A stretch of 64,000 bases of DNA from Streptantibioticus silvisoli. GTDB lineage: Bacteria > Actinomycetota > Actinomycetes > Streptomycetales > Streptomycetaceae. A model generated the notes under the pieces. The model was given only the letters and a program-made list of their open reading frames with translations, searched no databases and was not told where the DNA came from. Shown here in pieces: positions 53,372 to 60,504 of this stretch. The number at the start of each line of letters is the position of its first letter. Positions within the stretch are counted from its first letter, which is position 1. Where the stretch lies: contig NZ_JAAGKO020000001.1 in NCBI RefSeq assembly GCF_027947535.2, positions 337,790-401,789 of the forward strand, read 5' to 3'. A program made the position numbers and the translations under genes.

Positions 53372-54307
53372 TCAGACCAGGAAGTCGCCGGGCCAGCGGT
53401 GCAGCGGATCACGCGCGAATCCGGTCAGCGTTCCCACTACTCCGGACGCGTCACAGGGCAGCACGACGTAGCCGTCCTCCGTACCGATCGGCCTGTCCGG
53501 CACGGCGCCCAGCCGGTACACGGCCGACGGGTGCACCGCGCCGAGCGGTTCGGGGGCCCCGGGACCGCCGGCACAGCTGCCGGGCACCACGCGCCAGCTG
53601 TGCAGACGCGTGCAGCTGCCGGGCCGGTCGTGCTCCCGCAGCAGCGCCGCCGTCCGCCGCGCCTGCTCGGGGTCCGCGCCGACCAGCACCGTGCAGCCGC
53701 CCGTGGCGCCGAGGACGAGCGCGGGGCTCTCCCGCCGTACGGTTTCCGCCGTACGGGGGTTGCCGGTGAGCACGACCAGGTCGTCGGGGACCGCCGCCCG
53801 TACCGCTCGCGGCGCGGCGTCCGCAGCCGGTGACAGCTGCGCCGGCGTCAGGCCCGTGAGGTCCCGCAGCGCTGCCAGGACCTCCGCGACGGCGTCCCGG
53901 TCGCGCTCATGACCCGCGACGGCGGTGGGCAGCCCGCACAGGGCGAACGGCAGCGCCCGGCGCAGGGCGTGCACGGCCAGTCCGTGCGCCGGCAGCAGGA
54001 CCAGCACCCGCCCCCGCCCGTGCCAGGCGGGTGGCGGGCCGGCGGCGCCGGTGGCCCGTGCCCGTATGCGGCGGGCCGCCCAGCCCAGGGTCATCGCCAC
54101 TTCGCGCTTGAGCACCTGCGGCCACTGCTCCGCCGGAATGCGCGGGTCGCGCAGCCGCTCGGCCGCCGCAGCCGGGATGTCGCCCTCGACCAGCGCGGCC
54201 AGGGCGCGCAGGCCCCGGACCGGCGGGGCGTGTTCCAGGGGCAGCACCTGCCCCACCGCGAACGTGTCGTCGGCCCGGGCGGCCACGGCGGGTTCAGCCT
54301 TCGACAT
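53372..54307 (-). CDS. Aldehyde dehydrogenase-superfamily-like protein (short form)
   Basis: 311 residues, about two thirds of a normal aldehyde dehydrogenase. GRVLVLLPAHGLAVHALRRALPFALCGLPT resembles the cofactor-domain start; DDLVVLTGNPRTAETVRRESPALVLGATGGCTVLVGADP matches the FTGS...ELGG...D region; RPGSCTRLHSWRVVPG aligns with the loop that carries the catalytic Cys. It looks closest to ALDH/LuxC-type acyl reductases. The usual N-terminal portion and the last 100 or so residues are missing or very diverged, so catalysis is uncertain. Overlaps the diiron gene by 14 bases. Confidence 0.6.
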   Translation of the reverse strand: MSKAEPAVAARADDTFAVGQVLPLEHAPPVRGLRALAALVEGDIPAAAAERLRDPRIPAEQWPQVLKREVAMTLGWAARRIRARATGAAGPPPAWHGRGRVLVLLPAHGLAVHALRRALPFALCGLPTAVAGHERDRDAVAEVLAALRDLTGLTPAQLSPAADAAPRAVRAAVPDDLVVLTGNPRTAETVRRESPALVLGATGGCTVLVGADPEQARRTAALLREHDRPGSCTRLHSWRVVPGSCAGGPGAPEPLGAVHPSAVYRLGAVPDRPIGTEDGYVVLPCDASGVVGTLTGFARDPLHRWPGDFLV

Positions 54308-56132
54308 GCCACCCCGCACGCTGCAGGACGGCCGCCTCGCCGTGCCGGTAGTGCTGCAGGATGCCGTCCAGGAAGCTCCAGGCGAGCTGCGGTACCAGGG
54401 CCGCCGCGGCCACCGACTCCCGGGTGATCGTGTGGCGCTGCGCCAGCAGCCGCAGCAGGTCGCGGGTGTCGTCGCCGTGTCCGAGCCTGGTGTCCTCCGC
54501 GTCGTGCGTGCGCATCGCGGAGACGAGCTGTTCACTCTCCGGAAGCCTGTCGAACAAGGTGCGGTAGAAGTCCTCGTGCCGGGAGTGCACCGTGGTGCCC
54601 GCCGCGGACAGGGTCAACTGGAGGTAGGCCAGGGCCAGTACGTACGCCTTCCAGTCGCGCTGCGCCAGCTCCCGCAGCGTGCCGACGAAGGCGACCGTGG
54701 TGGCCAGCGGCCGCATCCGGTCCGGCGTCAGACCGTGGTCCCGCGAGCCACGGGCCTTCTTGATGCCCCGCAGGAACATCTTTCCGTGGTTGAACTCCTC
54801 GATCAGGTGCTTGACCAACTCGTTGCGGATCACCGGGTCCGGGCAGGCCGCCACGGCCCCGCCGGTGTGCTGCCAGATCCCGGCGACGTAGTGGTAGTTC
54901 TCCACCATGTAGCCGTGCACGAGCGGCAGCGTGGGGTCCTCGGTCATGCGCTGCCACAGGGCGTGCCCGTCGATGGCGACCATCCAGCTCTCGACGAGCT
55001 TCTCCAGGCCGACCTCGTCGGTCCGGCCGTCCCACTCCCGCGCGGTCCGCCCGACCAGGTCGCTCGCCACCGCCGTGGTGCTGTTCCCGGTGGCACCGTG
55101 CTGTACGGCGCGCCCGGAGTAGGCGTACGACAGGGCCAGGACCCGGCGCACCCCGGACGCGGTGCTGCGCGGGCCGTGGGCGTACGAGGCGTAGATCTCG
55201 GCCGGCCAGACCGGCAGCCCGTCGGCCTCACCGCCCAGTACCGGCGCTGCTCCTTCGAGTTCCAGTCCCGGGGAGGCGGCCACGGTCTCGCTGGACAGTC
55301 CCGCCTCGAAGGTCTCCAGCCAGCGGACGATCATCTCCGCGACCAGGGTGACGGCGTTGAGCCAGTCCGCGAGTTCCGCCGCGGGCACCACCTTCGCGGC
55401 CCGGACGGCGTCCCGCCAGTTGTTGCCGTGCCCCAGCCCCAGGTCCGTCTCCACGTGCTCGAAGATCGCCTCGACCGCCTCCTTGGGCAGCATTCCGCGC
55501 TCGTGCAGCATGGTGTGCCAGCCGGCGACCGATTTCTGGTCGCCGGCGGTGTACTCCAGCAGCCCCGAGCACAGCGCCGCCGCCAGCGGGCCGTACGCCG
55601 CGACGGTGCGCATCAGGTGGATCCACTCGACGGTGACCGGCGAGGGGCGGGCCTGCCGCACGAGGTCGCGCGGGATGTCCAGGGCCGCGAGCCCGTTCTC
55701 GAAGTACGTGTCGTGGTCGGCCTCCTCGACCACGTGGTGGGCCTGGAGCCTGACCAGCTCGGAGGGCCGCAGCGCGTCGGTGATGCCGCTCGCCATCCGG
55801 AACGGCGCGGCCGCCAGGTAGTGGCGCGACTCCATCAGGTACGCCCGCACCGCGCCGAGCGCCTCCCCCTCGCGGATGCGCTGCCAGACGGGGTGCCCGT
55901 AGACGAATTCCAACGCGGCCTGGTACTGCTCCTCCACCAGCCGCTCGACCTCGTCGGCCGGTATTCCCTGGTCGGCCGGGCCGAGGGATATCGGTCGGCG
56001 GAGCGTTGCCGACAGCTGCGCGTCACCCGCGGCGGCCAGCGGTAATTCCGCCCGGTCGACCAGCAGAATGCGCGCGCTGTGGTCCTTGCCGGATCGGGCA
56101 ACAAAGGGAACGGTACGGCGGAGCGTGGTCAT
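54294..56132 (-). CDS. Tandem heme-oxygenase-like diiron oxidase (HDO-type), two domains
   Basis: 612 residues made of two all-helical domains (about 60-300 and 370-600) of the heme-oxygenase-like/iron-containing redox enzyme type. Each repeats the same ligand set. Domain 1 has YLMESRHYLAAAPF, HHVVEEADHDTYFENGL and EHVETDLGLGHGNNWRD; domain 2 has YMVENYHYVAGIWQ, HLIEEFNHGKMFLRGI and HDAEDTRLGHGDDTRD. The third motif (D-x2-LGHG) is almost the same in both, so both metal sites look intact. Relatives (SznF, UndA, BesC, CADD) oxidise amines, fatty acids or amino acids. ATG 56132 is preceded by GGGAGA and follows the hairpin at 56172-56206. Confidence 0.85.
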   Translation of the reverse strand: MTTLRRTVPFVARSGKDHSARILLVDRAELPLAAAGDAQLSATLRRPISLGPADQGIPADEVERLVEEQYQAALEFVYGHPVWQRIREGEALGAVRAYLMESRHYLAAAPFRMASGITDALRPSELVRLQAHHVVEEADHDTYFENGLAALDIPRDLVRQARPSPVTVEWIHLMRTVAAYGPLAAALCSGLLEYTAGDQKSVAGWHTMLHERGMLPKEAVEAIFEHVETDLGLGHGNNWRDAVRAAKVVPAAELADWLNAVTLVAEMIVRWLETFEAGLSSETVAASPGLELEGAAPVLGGEADGLPVWPAEIYASYAHGPRSTASGVRRVLALSYAYSGRAVQHGATGNSTTAVASDLVGRTAREWDGRTDEVGLEKLVESWMVAIDGHALWQRMTEDPTLPLVHGYMVENYHYVAGIWQHTGGAVAACPDPVIRNELVKHLIEEFNHGKMFLRGIKKARGSRDHGLTPDRMRPLATTVAFVGTLRELAQRDWKAYVLALAYLQLTLSAAGTTVHSRHEDFYRTLFDRLPESEQLVSAMRTHDAEDTRLGHGDDTRDLLRLLAQRHTITRESVAAAALVPQLAWSFLDGILQHYRHGEAAVLQRAGWHVEG

Positions 56133-56171
56133 CGTTTCTCCCGCAGCCTGGTCGCAGGTGGTCGACAGCCC

Positions 56172-56206
56172 GGGGCCGGGGCCGCTCCAAGAGCGGCCCC
56201 GGCCCC
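56172..56206 (-). terminator. Perfect 16-bp hairpin between peptide gene and diiron gene
   Basis: GGGGCCGGGGCCGCTC and GAGCGGCCCCGGCCCC form a 16-bp stem without mismatch around a 3-base loop. It lies 13 bases after the peptide stop and 39 bases before the diiron ATG. Such hairpins after a small precursor gene often make partial terminators or RNA-stabilising ends, raising the peptide:enzyme ratio. There is no T-tract on the minus strand. Confidence 0.85.
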
Positions 56207-56219
56207 TTTGAGCCAGGTG

Positions 56220-56321
56220 TTACTCGACGACGGCGGCGCGCAGAGCGGCGGCCGCGGCCTCGGCACGCTCCTCGAGTGCGGTGATCTCCTGGAGTTCCTC
56301 GACGGTGATCTGCTCAGCCAT
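56220..56321 (-). CDS. 33-residue acidic, Ala-rich peptide (candidate precursor or scaffold peptide)
   Basis: The peptide begins MAEQITVEELQEI, continues TALEERAEAAAA and ends ALRAAVVE. GGGGAG lies eight bases before ATG 56321, a strong RBS. It has eight Glu and eleven Ala, no Cys, Ser, Trp or Tyr, and is probably a helix. The leader-like N-terminus (acidic, EELQEI) resembles RiPP leaders, while the end, AAVVE, would be the only candidate core. It is the first gene of the leftward operon and is separated from the diiron gene by a strong hairpin. A role as substrate or scaffold peptide for the downstream oxidases is inferred; a small regulatory or partner subunit is an alternative. Confidence 0.75.
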   Translation of the reverse strand: MAEQITVEELQEITALEERAEAAAAALRAAVVE

Positions 56322-56631
56322 GGCTTTCTCCCCTTGGTGTGAAAAGCAATACGCCTGTACGGGATGAGCGGCCGGTTCCGCGGGCCAATTCTCCGGTACG
56401 CGGTCAGCACACCGATCGTCGCCGGTTTCTGTCGGTCGGTGCAAGAAAGGGTTCGGCCAAGGTGAAATGCGCGGCCCGGCCCGCCGAGGGGCGGTTCACC
56501 CGTGACATGACGCCGTAAAGGCGGTCAATCCTGGATCAAACGGATGTCGGGTGCGTATCGGTTTCCGGCCAGCGGCTCCCTGCGGTGCGGGACGGCGCGC
56601 GGCGGCGCCGCCCCGCACGGCCGCACCCGCC
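56322..56631. promoter_or_regulatory. Upstream region of the peptide operon
   Basis: 310 bases between the fused anthranilate synthase gene and the peptide gene, both leftward. Less GC-rich than its surroundings. TTGACC occurs on the minus strand at about 56530, but no convincing -10 box is at the right distance. No further gene was recognised. Confidence 0.45.
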
Positions 56632-58551
56632 TCACCCCACGGTGACGCCCGACAGCAGGGCGGTGACGATGGCGGGGCCGTTCATCGTCAGCACCGACTC
56701 GGGGTGGAACTGCACCCCCGCGAACCCCGGGCCGCGCAGCGCGTGGACGTCGCCGGTGGCCGGGTCGCGGGCCAACTCGACGCCGCGCACGGTGAGTTCG
56801 AGCGCGGTGGACTCCTCGCAACGGGCGGTGAACGTGTTGTAGAAGCCGACGGTCTCCGGCTGCCCGAACAGGTCGACGCGTTCCTGGGCGCCCTGGAACG
56901 GCAGGTCGCGGCGGACGATCTCCAGGCCCAGCCGCGCCGCGATCAGTTCGTGCCCGAGGCACACCCCGAGCAGACCGTACCGGTGGTCGCGCACGAGGTC
57001 GGCGGCCAGGGAGCGCAGCGACCGCATCCGGGGCGACGCCGTGTCACCGGGGTCGCCCGGGCCGGGGCCCAGCACGACCGGCCCGCGGTGCCTCACCGCG
57101 GCCGCGCGCAGCCCCGGATCGTCGAACCGGCGGACCGTCACCGGGTGCCCGGCGGCGCGCCACAGGTGGGCCAGCATCGCGGTGAAGGTGTCCTCGGCGT
57201 CGATCAGCAGCACCTCCGGCCGTGGCCCGGCCGGCGCGTCCAGGTCGCGCATCCGCAGCCAGAACGGCGCGAGCGCGCCGCGCCGGGCATCGAGAGCGGC
57301 CCGCACGCGCGGGTCCCGCGCCAACCGGGGTGGAGCGGCGCGTTCGGGGCGGGCGGCCGGCGGCAGCACACCGAGTGCGGTCAGCACGCCGCCCGCCTTG
57401 GCGTGGGTCTCGGCGGCCTCCGCGTACGGGTCGGAGTGCCGCACGAGGGTCGCGCCCACACCCACCGCGAGCGTGCCGTCGGCGGCGATGTCGGCGGTGC
57501 GCAGCAGGATCGGCGAGTCGAGGGTGCGCGCGCCGCCCGCGTCCCGGCCGATGAGCGCGAGCGCGCCGCCGTAGTAGCCGCGCCCGGCGCACTCGTGGCG
57601 GGCGATGACCCGGCAGGCGTTCTCCACGGGCGAGCCGGTGACGGTCGCGGCGAACATCGTCTCGCGCAGCACGTCGCGCACGTCCCGCGTTCCCCGGCCG
57701 CGCAGTTCGAACTCGGTGTGCGCCAGGTGGGCCATCTCGCGAAGCCGGGGTCCGACGACGACCCCGCCGCGTTCGCACACCACGGACATCATCTTCAGCT
57801 CCTCGTCGACCACCATGGTCAGCTCCTCCGCCTCCTTCGGGTCGGCGAGGAAGGCGAGCAGCCCGGCGGTGTCGGGTCCGGCGGGCGGGTAGCGGTAGGT
57901 GCCGGAGATCGGGTTCATCACGACCGTCCCGCCGCTGGCCCGCACGTGGACCTCGGGGCTGGCGCCGATCAGCGTACGGTCGCCGGTGTGGACGAGGAAC
58001 GTCCAGTAGGCGCTGCGTTCGCCGGACAGCAGCCGCCCGAACAGCGCGAGCGCGTCGCGGACGCGAAAGCCGGTGATCCGCCCCCGGTAGGTGCGCCGGA
58101 TCACGAAGTTCGCGCCCTCGCCCCGGCCGATCTCGTCGGTGATCACCCGCTCGACCATCCGGGCGTACGCGTCGTCGTCGAGGTCGAATCCGCCGCCGGC
58201 GACCGTCACGGCGTGGTGCGGCAGCGCGGCGCGCAGCGCCTCCTCGTCAACGGTGAGGTACTCCTCCGGACGCATGACCAGCAGCGGCGTGCCGTCGTCG
58301 ACCGCCTCGAACCCGCGTTCGGCGATCTGGCGGAACGGGACCACCGCGAGCGCGTCCGGCCCCGGGTGCTCCGGCACGCCGTCGGGGAGCGCGATGGCGT
58401 CGAGGGTCACGGGACGGCTCAGGGGCCCGGTCAGCACCTCGACGGTGCCGGGCGGGTGGCCCGGGGTGCGGCGGCGCAGCAGTGCGAACGGCGGGCAGCC
58501 GGGGGCGAGCAGCCGCTCCAGCAGGGCGGCGGGGGTGGTGGTGTCCGGCAC
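56632..58551 (-). CDS. Fused anthranilate synthase (TrpE-TrpG; PhzE-like)
   Basis: 639 residues. The chorismate-binding half (1-420) shows NPISGTYRYPP, EELTMVVDEELKMMSVVCERGG, AHLAHTEFELRGRG, and SPVENACRVIARHE followed by RGYYGGALALIG. The glutamine amidotransferase half (450-639) shows VVLGPGPGDPGDTASPRM, LLGVCLGHELIAARLGLEI (Cys) and VQFHPESVLT (His-Glu). Such fusions make anthranilate or 2-amino-2-deoxyisochorismate from chorismate and glutamine; the DEELKMM/GPRLREMAHLAHTE region resembles PhzE. GTG 58551 has AAGGA upstream. It is preceded by a Trp leader and attenuator, as reported for the fused enzyme of S. venezuelae. The gene ends 311 bases before the peptide operon. Confidence 0.92.
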   Translation of the reverse strand: MPDTTTPAALLERLLAPGCPPFALLRRRTPGHPPGTVEVLTGPLSRPVTLDAIALPDGVPEHPGPDALAVVPFRQIAERGFEAVDDGTPLLVMRPEEYLTVDEEALRAALPHHAVTVAGGGFDLDDDAYARMVERVITDEIGRGEGANFVIRRTYRGRITGFRVRDALALFGRLLSGERSAYWTFLVHTGDRTLIGASPEVHVRASGGTVVMNPISGTYRYPPAGPDTAGLLAFLADPKEAEELTMVVDEELKMMSVVCERGGVVVGPRLREMAHLAHTEFELRGRGTRDVRDVLRETMFAATVTGSPVENACRVIARHECAGRGYYGGALALIGRDAGGARTLDSPILLRTADIAADGTLAVGVGATLVRHSDPYAEAAETHAKAGGVLTALGVLPPAARPERAAPPRLARDPRVRAALDARRGALAPFWLRMRDLDAPAGPRPEVLLIDAEDTFTAMLAHLWRAAGHPVTVRRFDDPGLRAAAVRHRGPVVLGPGPGDPGDTASPRMRSLRSLAADLVRDHRYGLLGVCLGHELIAARLGLEIVRRDLPFQGAQERVDLFGQPETVGFYNTFTARCEESTALELTVRGVELARDPATGDVHALRGPGFAGVQFHPESVLTMNGPAIVTALLSGVTVG

Positions 58552-58621
58552 GGGGGTCCTTCCCTCGGGGCATCGGCGGCGCGGGGCCGGGTGCGGGAGG
58601 GCGGTGGAACCGTTCGGTCAC

Positions 58622-58652
58622 GCGAAAGGCCGCCCTTCCGGGCGGCCTTCGC
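58622..58652 (-). terminator. Attenuator hairpin upstream of the anthranilate synthase gene
   Basis: GCGAAAGGCCGCCC pairs with GGGCGGCCTTCGC, a 13-bp stem with one bulged A and a TTCC loop. It follows the Trp leader by 33 bases and precedes the coding region by about 70. It should terminate transcription when the leader ribosome passes its Trp codons quickly. Confidence 0.85.
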
Positions 58653-58684
58653 GGTGTCGTGGGTACGCGCGAGCGGTGGGCCGC

Positions 58685-58732
58685 CTAGTCGGCGGGCCAC
58701 CAGCAGGTCAGACGGTTCAGCGGCGCGTACAT
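58685..58732 (-). CDS. Trp leader peptide MYAPLNRLTCWWPAD
   Basis: Fifteen codons and a stop. Positions 11 and 12 are adjacent Trp codons (TGG TGG), the signature of a tryptophan attenuator. A -10-like TATTCT lies at 58745-58740, so transcription may start very near the ATG; no RBS was seen, which would suit a leaderless message. The terminator hairpin at 58622-58652 completes the attenuator. Low charged tRNA-Trp would stall ribosomes here and let the anthranilate synthase gene be read. Confidence 0.9.
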   Translation of the reverse strand: MYAPLNRLTCWWPAD

Positions 58733-58849
58733 GATCGGGAGAATAGCGCATGGGGGAGTGGCCGGCCTGCGCACTGGGTGGGGGTGTGCGGGACGGGTGG
58801 CGGGCCGGCTCACGCGCCGGGCGGGGGCGTACGGGACGGGCAGGACGCC

Positions 58850-59179
58850 TTACGCGCCGGGCGGGGGGACGCGCGCGTCGGTGGGCGCGGCCGTGGCGGA
58901 GCGCGGGCGTGGCGTGTGCGGGACGGGGCGTGCGGTGCCGGTGGTACGCGCGCGGGGCGCGGTTGTCCGTGCCGGCGGCAGTCCGTCGGCCGGTGGTCCG
59001 GACGTGGGGGCCGCGTCCGTGCCGGAGGCATGGCTCGGCGCCGCCGGCGTGGATGTGACGGGGACGAGGGTGAAGGTCGTCGAAGGTTCCGAACAGCCGC
59101 CGAAGGTCGTGATCGCGAGCGCCGACAGCGCCGCACCGATGGCGAGGCAGGAGGCGACGAAGAGGCGGTCGAAGGGCAC
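58850..59179 (-). CDS. Small exported or membrane-anchored Pro/Thr-rich protein
   Basis: 109 residues from GTG 59179. The start PFDRLFVASCLAIGAALSALAITTFGGCS is a single hydrophobic helix followed by a lipobox-like GGC. The rest is Pro/Thr/Ala-rich (VTSTPAAPSHASGTDAAPTSGPP, then Arg-rich), probably unstructured. It has no recognised domain. An upstream extension is possible. Its position between the Trp leader and the LuxR gene gives no clue to its role. It could be a surface-exposed lipoprotein or a spurious frame; codon bias supports a gene only moderately. Confidence 0.5.
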   Translation of the reverse strand: MPFDRLFVASCLAIGAALSALAITTFGGCSEPSTTFTLVPVTSTPAAPSHASGTDAAPTSGPPADGLPPARTTAPRARTTGTARPVPHTPRPRSATAAPTDARVPPPGA

Positions 59180-59496
59180 GGCGTTTTCTGCCTTTCGGAT
59201 CTCGTGGCTCTGGCCGGTCTCGTAGCGTCGGCCGACGGTCCACGCGGGACACCGCACCGCCGAAGGACGGCCTGCGGAACGCGGCGACGATGTGACGGGC
59301 AGCGGCTCGCCCACGGTCGATGAAGGGGCGCGACCGCCCGCGAGCGCCCGCGCGGACGGTGTCCGGCGGGCGGTCCGGCCGGTGTTCGGCGGCGGGGCTG
59401 CGGCGCACCCCGCTGAAGCGCTGTCGGCGTTCGGCCGGCCACGCTCCCGTTCGGCGTACCGGCAACCCTGCCCCGTCGTGGCGTAAGCCCGTCACG

Positions 59497-59754
59497 TCAG
59501 GTGTTTCCGTTACCGGGTTCCCCCGGCGGATTGACGGCGGCGATCCGCGCCGCGAGGAGCGCGAGTTCCACGCGGTTGACGACCCCGGCCTTCGCCCGGA
59601 TCCGGCGCAGATAGGTGTCGACGGTGTGGGGGCTGAGGCCCATCCGCCGAGCGGTGGCGGCGTAGGTTCGGCCTTGGGCGACGTGAGTGAGGACTTCGCG
59701 TTCGCGGCAGCTGAGCTCTGTCTGGGCGTCGAAGTCGACAACGGATCGTTCCAT
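59497..59754 (-). CDS. Minimal LuxR-type DNA-binding protein
   Basis: 85 residues. The whole protein is essentially a helix-turn-helix of the LuxR/NarL type: LSCREREVLTHVAQGRTYAATARRMGLSPHTVDTYLRRIRAKAGVVNRVELALLA. There is no receiver or ligand domain, so it resembles GerE-like single-domain regulators. It is leftward and upstream of the small Pro-rich protein and the attenuator/anthranilate synthase unit; a role in control of that region is possible but not shown. The start codon (ATG 59754) has no strong RBS. Confidence 0.85.
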   Translation of the reverse strand: MERSVVDFDAQTELSCREREVLTHVAQGRTYAATARRMGLSPHTVDTYLRRIRAKAGVVNRVELALLAARIAAVNPPGEPGNGNT

Positions 59755-59867
59755 GCCGCACCGACCCTTCTCCTGGTCTGGGAACGAACGGGTTGACTGC
59801 TTGCCGCCGAGGCCCGACAGGTTCCGGCGGCAGCGGGTGCGGCCGACCCCTCCCGGCGCCGTTTCGG

Positions 59868-59909
59868 CCGGGTTCCGGAGCGGCCCTTGCGAGCCGCTCC
59901 GGAACCCGG
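59868..59909. terminator. 17-bp perfect hairpin
   Basis: CCGGGTTCCGGAGCGGC and GCCGCTCCGGAACCCGG form a perfect 17-bp stem around an 8-base loop. It lies 43 bases past the end of the 49-codon peptide gene at 59953-60102 and in front of the leftward LuxR-type gene. Probable terminator of the peptide transcript. Confidence 0.82.
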
Positions 59910-59952
59910 GCCGCTGATGGGCGGCGACGAGCGGGGTTGTGCCGCGGATCTG

Positions 59953-60102
59953 CTACGGCCAGTCGATGTCGTCGACGCCCCCGGCGCCGGCCCGCGTGAT
60001 GACCGCCGTTCCGCCGGGAACGCCTCCGCCGCCGCGCGCCGCCGCGCCGAGGGCGCCGATGTCCGCCATGGCTCCTGACGTCGCGGAGCCGTGACGACGC
60101 AT
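59953..60102 (-). CDS. 49-residue Gly/Ala-rich peptide divergent from the XRE-TPR regulator
   Basis: The peptide starts MRRHGSATSGAMADIGALG, has a GGGGVPGG turn and ends AGGVDDIDWP. A GGGGGA RBS precedes ATG 60102 by four bases; an ATG 27 bases upstream is an alternative. Codon bias is good. The hairpin at 59868-59909 follows. It has no recognised domain; the sequence is small enough for a signalling or RiPP-like peptide, with a possible C-terminal active segment (DDIDWP). It diverges from an HTH-TPR regulator and shares a regulatory region with repeated AATGTGCCA sites. Confidence 0.6.
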   Translation of the reverse strand: MRRHGSATSGAMADIGALGAAARGGGGVPGGTAVITRAGAGGVDDIDWP

Positions 60103-60189
60103 CGATTCCCCCTGCGTGCCGAGCCGCATGGATCCGCCCCCGGAACGCCAGGGCCTGCCGCTTGCAGTGAGCTGAACACTAGGCTCGCC

Positions 60190-60397
60190 TGGCACATTTT
60201 GGCAATCCCTGCCGAACGGAATGTGCCAAGCTTGGCAATAGCGGCTCGCCCGGCTACGTTCGGGAACCAGGCACGTGAACGGAGTGCAACCGCCCTGGTC
60301 ATCGACCGCAACGGCGGACGGGCGCAGTCGGCCGGTCGCAGCAATGTGCCAACAGGGGCATCCGGGGATACCAGCCATCTCACAGGCATGGCACAAT
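60190..60397. promoter_or_regulatory. Cluster of AATGTGCCA sites and a palindrome
   Basis: TGGCACATT (60190-60198), AATGTGCCA (60220-60228), AATGTGCCA (60343-60351) and TGGCACAAT (60389-60397) recur in both orientations. The second lies in a perfect 14-bp palindrome TGCCAAGCTTGGCA at 60224-60237, and TTGGCA/TGCCGA flank it at 60199-60215. All lie between the divergent peptide and XRE-TPR genes and are probable binding sites of the regulator. Confidence 0.75.
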
Positions 60398-60504
60398 CGG
60401 ACACACCCTGTCCGACCTGCTCTGTCAGCCACCGTGACGGTACGGTCCCGGCCACCCGGTCGGGAGAGGTTGAGGCAACGACGCTGAAGCAGGAGGTGGC
60501 CGCG

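Noticed and set aside
56529..56536. TTGACC as a -35 box for the peptide operon
   Set aside because: No plausible -10 at 16-18 bases; not annotated as a promoter.
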